This document shows, piece by piece, positions 1 to 9,051 of a DNA stretch of 64,000 nt. Location of the stretch: contig OX419759.1 in the NCBI GenBank assembly GCA_948567375.1, forward strand, positions 28,621,493 through 28,685,492, in the 5' to 3' direction. Numbering within the stretch: position 1 is the stretch's first letter; each line of letters opens with the position of its first letter. The stretch comes from Lunularia cruciata (lineage: Eukaryota > Streptophyta > Marchantiopsida > Lunulariales > Lunulariaceae). A program made the translations under genes and the position numbers. The notes under the pieces are model-generated. The model saw nothing but the letters and a program-made list of their open reading frames with translations. It did not search any database and was not told the DNA's origin.

Positions 1-912
1 GATCTCTCAACAAAGCTTGTAAGCGGACTTTGTCTATCTCCTTAAAGGTGAAAGGGAAAATGAGAAGGGTGGGATGAATGTCTGGAGTGGATCTGCGATG
101 CGAGAGGTATGGAGACAGGAAGAGCAAAAGATGATTGAGGAGTGTAGTGATATCTGACTCAGTCCTAAGTAAAACCACTGAAGGAGTAGTTTTAAAGACA
201 TGAATAATCCTCAACAAATTACAAACTCTAAAACATGCGAGAGAGGAGTCAGAGAGAGTATCAGAGTCAAACAATAAGAATAGATGAGAAATTCGACGGA
301 GGCAATCTCTATAGGCATATCTTCTAGAAATGGGAAAGTTGGCCGCAGGGGATGTTGAAAGGGGAGAAAGATTCCCGGAAGAAGAAACAGAAGGGTGATA
401 GAAGAGAGGAAAAGTGTGTTTTCTCTCATATTATGCCGGCAGTCGATGCGAGATGCTCTGCCATGAACATTGTACCCACGAGGAGCCCAACAGTTGAGGA
501 GACGGATCCAAAAGAGCTCCTCCGGGTTAGCAAAATCTCTAAAACTAGTACCTGGAGGTACCTGGACCATAGGGAACAGACGGAAGTCATGAAACCCGAA
601 TTTGGCCATCGCAGCCATCAAGGGAGTAAAGTCGAAGGCAGAAGAACGAAGAACAGAGAGAGACTTTCCCAAGCAGCAGTGTTGTTGGAATCTTCGAAAA
701 GCAGACCCCGCAGTTTGGCCCACATAGCATTTGCCATTATGCAAGGAATAAAAGATATAGATAACTCCCAAGTCATATAAGGGGTGAAGAGGTGCATTAT
801 ATATAATGTATACAAAACATGTGCAAGACGAAAGTAGTATAAAACCGGGAAAGGAGATGAAATGGAAACAACTGATTGAACGTAAGCAGAAGTAGACACC
901 ATCTAGAAGCAA
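1..912 (-). pseudogene. GIY-YIG endonuclease ORF of a Penelope-like element, partial
   Basis: A minus-strand reading frame runs from 912 to 211 and then, after a frameshift near 350-215, continues open in another frame to the window edge. Residues 49-150 of the first part form a GIY-YIG nuclease: GVIYIF at 49-54, CYVGQT at 62-67, arginines at 73-74, a glutamate pair at 131-132 before FWIRLL, and GYN at 146-148, so the usual catalytic positions are present. The continuing frame contains RRYAYRDCLRRISHLF and ends FTFKEIDKVRLQALLRD at base 1, which looks like genuine coding sequence. A nuclease followed by further coding sequence fits the PLE groups that carry GIY-YIG at the N-terminus ahead of the RT; the RT itself would lie outside the window. 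Inactive as it stands. A homing-type GIY-YIG is the alternative. Confidence 0.7.
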
Positions 913-1130
913 TTAAAGAGCAACAATTGTATGCCAATAGCATGCATCGACTAAGCGGTAACAGATGAACTGTGCATCTAGAGGGAAAAGCTCAATGGGG
1001 AAACAACGACCTATTGAGCCAGACGAGAAAGCGTAAGTTAATCTGAAGTCAGGAATACAGTAGAAGCTATGAAATCGACAGTCGAGTCAGGCAGACCGAG
1101 AGTATGAAATCGCTCAGAGAGCGGGGGGAG

Positions 1131-1812
1131 TAGAGCGAAGCATTAGAGGACTGGATATAGAGAAATGAGGACAGAAGTGTTCAATGAACGGGAGATCCAG
1201 AACTCATTGAATGCAAATGAGATGCAAGATATGTAATGTATACAAGATAAAGGACATCTGATCGAATGATAGCATAAATAAAACGTAACCTGGAAACATG
1301 TCAAGAGTAACACCTACGTACAAGTAGCATGCATTGAAAAAGCGGAAACAGAACAACAGCGCATGTAGAGAAATAAAATCAACAGGAAAAGTGACGCCTT
1401 GACACGCCAGACGACAAAGATTTAGATAAACAGAAGTTGAGGACTGTATATAAAGAAATGACGACAGATTCTGTTCAAGGAACGGGGGATCCAGAACTCA
1501 TTACATACAAATGAGGTGCAAGATATGAAAAATAAGTAATACAGCAGACCTCTGGTCGAGGACTGGGTAGAGTATATCACAGCATGTGCTATGAACATAT
1601 GTCCTAAACCACTAACGCGGCTGGAGGGAGCAGAAGGCAGTCATAGTAAGCCTCCTCGAAAGCACGGACGACTTCATCAGTGCCAAACGTAGTGCCGAAG
1701 TAGCTGAGCAAATATCAGTACCGCTCAAACCGAGTTTCTGTTCGAAAGCTCATGAGTGCCAAGGCAAATTCTGTTGCTCCCAAAAGTGCCACTCAAAGTA
1801 ATAACAATGCAG
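1131..1812. repeat. Long repeat block, copy 1
   Basis: First of three diverged copies. It begins with 'ggactggatatagagaaatg', contains the hairpin motif, and ends with a ~240 bp segment (1577-1812) marked by 'gacttcatcagtgccaaa' and 'gctcatgagtgccaaggc'. It is followed about 120 bp later by 'gagacatacctt', a landmark also found after the other copies. Copies 1 and 2 align over their whole length by eye. Confidence 0.7.
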
Positions 1813-3420
1813 AGTAAGGGAAAGGCTGGAGCAGCCGAAGCTTAAGTTCCACCTAAAGAGCAGGAATAGGCATCAACAGAAGAAATCGGACTGCAATGTA
1901 AAATCGTGAGCAGGAGAACGAAAAGGACTGGAGACATACCTTGTTAAAATCCTGAAAGTAAAAGATTGGTTAGTACCGAAAGCAAGCAAAACATGGCAGA
2001 GTAACCCGAGGATGCATTCCAAAGTAAAAGATAGTGAAGCTACTAAGGAGAGATCATCCAAGAACAAGAAAGATCGATGAAGAATAAGGAGGGACAGGAA
2101 ATATGAGAGAGAGGGAGAGGTACTTTATGTATCGGGTGATGTGAGGAAGAAGGGCCAAAGGACAGGTGTGAAAGGCAAGTTAATGAAGGACAGTGAAGTG
2201 GGAGCACAAGGGACGAGGTCCTCCAATTAAGGCAACGGAGCACAGGAAACTAGGACCACCAATTAATGGGAACATCAATGGCAACGGCTGACTGGTGAAG
2301 TGTAATACCAGCTATCCAAGATGTATTAATGAACATGATGTAAACTTCATATTGATAAATGAGGACAAAAGCCGCTCGAGGAACAGGTAAACATGATATT
2401 GGATATATTAGGAAATGAGTTTAGAAGCCACTCGAGGAACGGGATATCCACAACCCATTAAGTGGAATAAATATGTATCTATCAAGAAATAGTAAGCAAC
2501 GTGTATTCGGTAACAGCTATGCAACAGAATTCACGAAATCTAATGCAATGAACCATTGACCACAAGTAAGCACTGCGTGATCGAAGAAAATGAGCTACAG
2601 TCTGGAGTCAGACAGGAAGTCTGGAGATCGAAAGTCAAATATGAACTATGAAATAGGTAAAGCGCGAGTGAACAATAATAGGTGAGGAAATTAGTTGAGG
2701 ACGGGAGGAGTGTAGCAATGCGGGAGCTGTGAGGATGGTGTTTGATCTAAGAAAGATCGAAGCATAACAGTGTAACGCAACAGGATATTAGGAGACAAGA
2801 GCGATGCGAAAGAGGACTGGATAGAGTATATCGTAGCAATTGCTATGATATTGGATATATGACGATAAACATGATATTGGATATTGGTAGATGAGAGCAG
2901 AAGCCGTTCTAGGAACAGGTGATCCTGAACTCATTAAGTGCATATGAACGGTAACCATGATAACATGATATTGTATATTTGAGGACAGAAGCTCACGAGG
3001 AGCAGGGGATCCAGAACTCATTAAATGAATATGAAATGTAGATAAAATGGCAATAAAATGAAAGCAGAACTGACTGAAAATTACATGTGCATAGGAGATC
3101 AAAAGCATTCTAATTTATAAAAAGCATTTATTATCAAGCAACGAACATATATAACTACATGTAGAGAATCTGTGAACCAATGTGTACTGAGAAAACGAAG
3201 AGTCAACTCATATCAAGAAATTGCAGAGTAAGCGTATGTGAAACAATCATAAACAAACTGAAAGAATTGAGAGCAAATTGTAAAACCGAGACTAATACAG
3301 AAATGTACCAACACTTGGAAACAAACTGAATGAATTGAATACAGATCATAAACCAAGATTCATACAGAAATGTACAATCACGTAAAAACCTAACCGCAAG
3401 GTGACCATAAAGCAAAACGG

Positions 3421-3578
3421 TGTAAGGAACTAGTAGACCATTTGTAAACTAAGGCCGATTAGCCAGACATTGACTTATCTGCAGTTTATGAATCAAAACA
3501 TGTAAGGAACTAGTAAACCATTTGTAAACTAAGGCAGATTAGCCGGACATTGACTTACCCGCAGTTTATGAATCAAAC
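3421..3578. repeat. Tandem duplication of a 79-80 bp unit
   Basis: Two head-to-tail units start with 'tgtaaggaactagta' at 3421 and 3501 and end with 'gcagtttatgaatcaaa'. They differ at only a few positions. Confidence 0.9.
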
Positions 3579-3689
3579 GTCAAGTATCAAAAACAAGAAG
3601 TTGAGAGAGTAAGGTTTTATGTCTGAGACTGATCGAAACAATCCAGGTTTGGGTATAAAAAGGTAGAGTGGAAATCGTTCAAAGAAGAG

Positions 3690-4375
3690 GGAAGTAGAGC
3701 AAAGTATTAGGGGACTGGATATAGAGAAATGAGGACAGAAGCTTTCGAGGAACGGGAGATCCAGAACTTAGTAAATGCAAATGAGGTGCAAGATATGTAA
3801 AGTATGCAAGATGGCAAACATCTGATCGAATGATACCATATATAAACCTAACCTGGAAACATGTGAAGAATAATACCTATATACAAGTAACATGCATCTG
3901 AAAAGCGGAAACAGAACAACAGTGCAAGTGGAGAAATAAAATCGACTTGATGAGTCAGACGAGAAACATTTATTGACCAAAGTGGACAATCAATGTAGCA
4001 GCTAGGAAATCGAAAGCTGAGGAACATCCTTGAGTCAGCCTGAACGTATAAAATCTTGAAAGTATGAAATAGCTCAGAGAACGAGGGAAGTATAGTGAAG
4101 CGTGGACTGGATATGGATTATGTCGCAGCATGTGCTATGAAAATATGAGTCCTAAAACACCAAAAACACAGAGGGAAGCAGAAAGGCGGTCATCATTCAC
4201 CTCCACGAAAGCACAAACGACTTCATCAGTGCCTAACGCAGTGCTGAAGTAGCTGGGCGAATGCCAGTACTCCTCGTACCTAGTTTCTGTTATAAAGCTC
4301 ATGAGTGCCAAGGCAAACTCGGTTGCTTCCTAAGGTGCCACTCAAAAGTCAATAACCATGTTGAGAGAAGAACTG
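3690..4375. repeat. Long repeat block, copy 2
   Basis: Second copy of the block at 1131, offset about 2.56 kb. It has the same order of segments: 'ggactggatatagagaaatg', hairpin motif, then the ~250 bp segment with 'gacttcatcagtgcc' and 'gctcatgagtgccaaggc' (4118-4365), and 'gagacatacctgctgaa' downstream at 4506. Confidence 0.7.
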
Positions 4376-4804
4376 AGAACAGAAGATGGCTGAAAACGAA
4401 ATTAGGGCTGTGATGTCAGGTTAGAGTTAACCCGTACTGGAAAAGCAGAAAAAACCAAAAAAAAATATAACACCTTGAGCAGATGAAGAAATCAGAAAGA
4501 GAAGGAGACATACCTGCTGAAGACCTGAAAACCAACCAAGATTAGTAGAGCAAAAGCAAAGAAATTAGATGAAGTCGATAGACACAGTAGAAACTGCCTA
4601 TTGGAAGCTAAGAGAGGAAAGTGAGACAGAAACCAAATGAAACCAAATGAAACCAAAAGAACAGAGGGGGAGGGAAGGAGCGGGTTTGAAAAGAGGAGAG
4701 CCTTGGATTCTCTTTGTGGTTAGGTGACCAGCCAAATGGATTAGGGTATAAGTCCCTGTAATATAAACAGACAAAACCACATGATACTTAAAGAAACTTG
4801 AGAT

Positions 4805-5042
4805 TAACTACTGGTGGGCTCAGACAGGAGCTCCCCGCCTGGGTGAGAGAACTGAATTACAGAATTACTCAGATCCCTGTAGATGCTACAACCAAGATAA
4901 CCACAGATGCCCTTTGCGGAAGGTTTTTATCTATCCTTGTGAGAATAACTATTGGTGGGTTTGGTCTGGAGCTCCCCACCTATTCGAGAGAACAGAGTTC
5001 CCCAAGTCTCTATAAGTGCTAAGACCATGATAACCATGGATA
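4805..5042. repeat. Diverged direct duplication of ~110 bp
   Basis: Segments starting 'aactactggtgggctcagac' (about 4807) and 'aactattggtgggtttggtc' (about 4948) share 'ggagctcccc' and end with 'aaccaagataaccacagatg' or 'aagaccatgataaccatgga'. Confidence 0.7.
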
Positions 5043-5229
5043 TCTTTTTCTCTTTGTAAAACTGATCAATTTTTTCTGCGAATGAGGTGAAGAGGGTAGT
5101 TTAACGAGACAAAATTGTCTATTAGTTTCCTATATGCTAGAAGGTACTGACTTTTGGAGTTATAAACTTTCCTATTTCTTCCGCAATCCTATTTGATAAT
5201 CCTTAATTTACATTGGGAGGAAATATCTG

Positions 5230-5900
5230 AGAGAATATGAGGTACCGACATGGTCTTAATTTTGGGCAAATGAGGCAGCTCTTTCTTGTCATATGTGGAG
5301 ACAAACATGTGGAAGTAATTCTGCAGTCTAGATAATCACAATGATTGCCATAATGAGTCCGGACTAATTGACAGGAAAGTCTAGGATAAATCCCACCTCC
5401 TCTGGCAGGGTCATTCTATGCATGAAATCCATAAAGTTATCGAGATCAGGACGTACTACTAGGAGATCACCTCCGTACCTCCGAACCTGGGACATATTGC
5501 ATAGCAAATCGTAATCATTAGAATCCACTAATCTTTGAATAAATCAAGTTCATAGGTAAAGAGGTACAGATTAGCCACGAAGACTGCACAAGGTGTCCCC
5601 ATTGGGATCCCAATATCCTGACGGAAAAGTTGATTCCCGAAGATAGTGTAGAGGTTATCAAATAAAAACAGCATCCATCGGAAAAGAGTTTCCACATCAG
5701 CCGCCATGAACTTGAGATGTTTGGCCGATGGAAGAAAGTTGTTTCTGCTTTTGAGCCATGTATATTTAAGTGCTGAGGTCTCGAGTAGTAAACTGACTCC
5801 CTATTTATGGTGAATCTATAATGAAATATGGATCTGATGAGGTTGGACAGCCTTGTTTTGAGGTCGTCCAGGTGAATCTTTGTATAAAGGTAAACATGGT
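5230..5900 (-). pseudogene. Reverse transcriptase remnant of a Penelope-like element
   Basis: Reading the minus strand from 5900 downwards gives, in three frames separated by small indels, YTKIHLDDLKTRLSNLIRSI, then LKYTWLKSRNNFLPSAKHLK, then RQDIGIPMGTPCAVFVANLY followed by FTYELDLF, and finally RRYGGDLLVVRPDLDNFMDF. The IPMGT-C-A-ANLYL-YE pattern and the preceding YTKI segment are typical of PLE RTs. The catalytic motif is probably represented by YGGDLL, with a glycine where an aspartate is expected. The upstream end stops abruptly at about 5900, where a hairpin-motif repeat begins, so the copy is 5'-truncated. It lies 4.3 kb upstream (on the minus strand) of the GIY-YIG ORF, too far for one compact element; adjacent head-to-tail copies are more likely. 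Confidence 0.7.
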
Positions 5901-8384
5901 ATTTAGGACATGAGAGCAGAAGTTGTTCGAAGAACAGGGGATCCAGAACTCAATACGTGCATATGAAGTGCGGATGAACTGTAAACATGAGATATATCCA
6001 GATGAACTGCATTAAACAAATCGAATGTAAGGCAAAAGCAAGGACAAAATATTTTCCTGATCATACCAGTAGAGAACTGTTATATATCATGTAATCGATA
6101 AGCCCTAAGCAAAGCATGTAGCAAAATAGTACACAACATGTAATTGAAGACCAATGAGCAAGATTTGAAAGGTCTGGGCAGAAATCATGTATAGGACCCG
6201 GGACTGGATATGAGGGATGAGAACAGAAGCCGTTTGAGGAACGGGAGATCCGGAACTCATTCAGTGCATATGAAGTGCAAATGGGATGGCAATGAAATGA
6301 AAGCAAAACTAAATAAAAGGACCATGCGGAAAGGAGATGAAGTGCAACTCGCAAATCGAAAGTAAGGCAAAGTAGCGACATCATAAAATGATCAGAAGAT
6401 AACAACATGCGGAGAAACTGTTAACTAACATATAAACGAAAAGTGTTAAGCAACACATGTAAGAACTCACTGAGAAATGTACAATAACGTGTAAATGCAG
6501 ACTGTTGGACGGATATGAACTCTTGAGCAGTCTACATGCAGAAGACGGGCAGGGAACCATGAAGTATAAAGACGGGTAGGAACCATGGAACAGACCACAT
6601 TCGCCAGAGCATTAGGTGATTGGGTAGAGTGGAGCAAAGTGGGAGAGGAGTGCTTGGTGTAATGGCTGAGTCTGAACGAAACCATAGAAGACTGGGTATG
6701 GGAAAAAAGAGAGAACCAGGACTGGATATGAGGAGATGAGAGCCAGAACGGGAGATCCAGAGTAAGGTGTTATGGCTGAGTTGGATAGAAACTATAACAG
6801 GGTTCGGTATGACAAACGGGAGAGTGGAAACTGTTCAGAGGACATGGACTCTATCGCAGCATGCACTATGAACGCATGAGTCCTGAAACACTTAACTACT
6901 GAAGGAAGCAGAAGGCGGTTATGGTAAGCCTCCACGAATGCAAAACTTCATCAGTGCCAAATGCAGTGCCGAAGTAGTTGAGCAAATATCAGTACCCCTT
7001 GAACCGAGTTTGAGTTCGAATGCTCATGAGTGCCAAGGCAAACTTGGTTGCTTCCCAAAGTGCCACTCAAAGTAGTAACGTTGCTGTGGAAAATGTTCGG
7101 AAAAGAGAAGGTTGAAAATTAAGTGTGGACCAGCGAGGTCATATAGAACGTATCCCGAATTTCAGGCAACTGGAAGGAAAGAGTGGAATCAAGTGGAGGA
7201 ACAGGAGTAGTCAGAAAGACCAAGACTGCAGAATGATAACGAGCCAAACAAAATTGTATGACTGTGAGAAGAAGAAGAAGAAAGGAAGGAAATATGACAT
7301 ACCTGGTGAATATCCGGTAAATAACACAGCAAAGAAAACTAAATGATACAATTCTATAGAACAGACTCATTAAGGATAATCAACTAGAGCAGAGATGGAG
7401 TCATGTAGAGAGTCGTATCAAACGTGGAAAGTAGGAGCGGAGAGCAAGACAGCAAACACAATACCCAAAGAGGGGGAAGGGGGCTTGGAGAGAAGGAGAG
7501 CCTCGGGCACCATGAGGGACCTCAGGTACTGTGAGGGAGAGGAATTATAGGGCAGGGTGAATCCACGTGTAAGAAAATAGACAGTCTAGGGCCAACATGT
7601 AAGTATTTTAAACAGTTTGTCATATTATACCAGATGTTGAAAAATACCTTTTAACCCTACATATGTGAGCCCTACTTAAGTAGAGAGGGGATCAGGCACT
7701 TGTGAGAATAACTACTGCACGTAACTTGTGCGAATAACTAGTGTACATCGCAGCCTGCTCTATGAGCACATGAATCAAATGTATACATATTTGAGCAATA
7801 CGAGCAGAAGTCAAATATGAACATATTTGAGATACGAGAATGGAAGCCCGTTCGAAGAATGGGGGATCCAGAGCCCACTAAGCAGGCAACCGAGAACATG
7901 CATATGTGGTGCATATGAAATGCAAGTATGACTGTACGCAAATAGAATTGAAGTGAATCTAAGCAATAAAATACATAGCAAAACGTATGCAGAAGTTTTA
8001 GAAAGGAACAAACAGATACATTTCATAAGTAGCACCTGCAGTGAACGTATATACATCATAGACGAAAAAGAAAGAGATAGCAACAGCAACACATCATCTG
8101 AAATAGGAAGAAGAGGAGGATCATCGAGCGAGTAGAAAGTCCAATTGCAAGAAAAAGGAGAAACGAAGAGCGAGTAGGAAAAACATAGCTTGAGTGGAAG
8201 GGTGGAGTGAGGCGAAGTGGACACGGAGTGGATGGTATCTTGGCTAGGTTGTAGCAACAAGTGAGACGATATGTACTTATTTGAGAAATGGGAGCAGAAG
8301 CCATTCTTGGAACGGAGGATCCAACATGTACGTATTATGCAATATGTACATATTTGAGAAATGGTATGCAACCAGGCTGTTTAC
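5901..8384. other. Non-coding repeat-rich stretch
   Basis: I see no gene. It holds five copies of the hairpin motif, the third long repeat block, and a purine-rich low-complexity run near 7268-7290. No HOS15 exon was found here on the minus strand. Confidence 0.5.
6680..7085. repeat. Long repeat block, copy 3 (partial)
   Basis: The ~240 bp segment at 6845-7085 matches those at 1577 and 4118 ('gcagcatgcactatgaacgc', 'acttcatcagtgccaaatgc', 'gctcatgagtgccaaggc'), and 'gacatacctggtgaatatcc' follows at about 7297. The preceding part is shortened compared with copies 1 and 2. Confidence 0.6.
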
Positions 8385-8907
8385 TGCCTGACATTCGCCA
8401 AGACCATAGCATGTACACATTTGGTACGCAACCGGGTTGTTTACTACGGGTTTTGCATTCCATCCCGCAATATGTACATTGCGGGACGGACGGAAGCTCA
8501 TCTAGACATTTAGACCATGTGTATATGACTGCTCAGTGTAATGTGAAGGACTCGATTTCACTTACAAACATCACAATTGATCTCATTTGGCTAGAGAATC
8601 TGAAGTCGCATGTCATTTTGCATCTATGTACAGAACTCGGAATCAGAGTTAGAATTTCTTCAACTGGTATTCCTCCTTTTGCAGCTGCTTCAGATATACT
8701 GTACGCAGTTTCCTTGACTAGCAGATTACGACAAGGGTTGCAGATGAGCTTCGTCTACCGTCTACCGTCTACCTTAGGAACTATTATATCGTAATGTTAG
8801 AGGAGCCATGTATGAGTACATATTGGGGGATGGAATGCAGAATCCGTGGTAAACAACCCGGTTGCATACCAAATGTGTACAGCTATGGTCCTGGCGAATG
8901 TCAGGCA
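8385..8907. mobile_element. Foldback element with ~92 bp inverted arms
   Basis: Arm 1 (8385-8477) and the reverse complement of arm 2 (8816-8907) match closely: both read 'tgcctgacattcgcca', then 'gtacacatttggta', 'gcaaccgggttgttta' and 'tgcattccatcc'. The ~338 bp between them is unrelated. Arm 1 also holds a small perfect palindrome, cccgcaat-atgtac-attgcggg (8465-8486), and a partial direct repeat of the 'gcaacc-gg-tgtttact' segment starting near 8369. No transposase is visible. It is 145 bp beyond the last visible HOS15 exon, probably inside an intron. I could not find a clear target duplication. Confidence 0.75.
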
Positions 8908-9051
8908 CTATGCAGGAACTTGCATACTATATCCAACAGATACAACAGAGGATGAGATTGTACATAAACTACAAAAGGGGCAGAGATTTTCACTCGAAAA
9001 CAATTCCTTTTCATAGACAATAATAGCACGTTGATAGACAATAGCGTGTAC

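Larger units (their letters stand above)
913..5229. other. Non-coding repeat-rich stretch upstream of the GIY-YIG ORF
   Basis: No ORF here has family features. The stretch is built from two repeat types: a ~680 bp block (copies at 1131 and 3690) and a short hairpin-containing motif. It also holds a 79-80 bp tandem duplication at 3421 and a ~110 bp duplication at 4805. On the minus strand it separates the end of one PLE RT remnant (5230) from the start of a GIY-YIG ORF (912), so it may be PLE 3' and 5' untranslated DNA. Confidence 0.5.
1150..8330. repeat. Dispersed hairpin motif, about 12 copies
   Basis: The core is GAGNACAGAAGC, then a short inverted repeat of the form CCGTTC-nnn-GAACGG, then GGGATCCAGAACTCATT. 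Copies occur near 1160, 1460, 2360, 2410, 2905, 2985, 3737, 5917, 6220, 6735, 7840 and 8288. The arms vary between copies but mostly still pair: TGTTC/GAACA near 5920, CCCGTTC/GAATGGG near 7850 and CTGTTC/GAACGG near 1475. Spacing is irregular, so this is not a simple tandem array. Confidence 0.6.

Noticed and set aside
1650-1780. Hammerhead-ribozyme-like strings on the minus strand (CACTCATGAG...GAAAC; GCACTGATGAAG), of interest because PLEs often carry hammerheads
   Set aside because: The core CTGATGA is altered (CTCATGA) where GAAAC follows, and where CTGATGA is intact no GAAA follows. Stem II and III pairing is poor in all three copies.
8490-8790. Open frame in the foldback centre with SISLTNITIDLIWLENL and TELGI, faintly like a copia RNase H end
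   Set aside because: Only scattered matches, with no catalytic residues and no neighbouring copia sequence.
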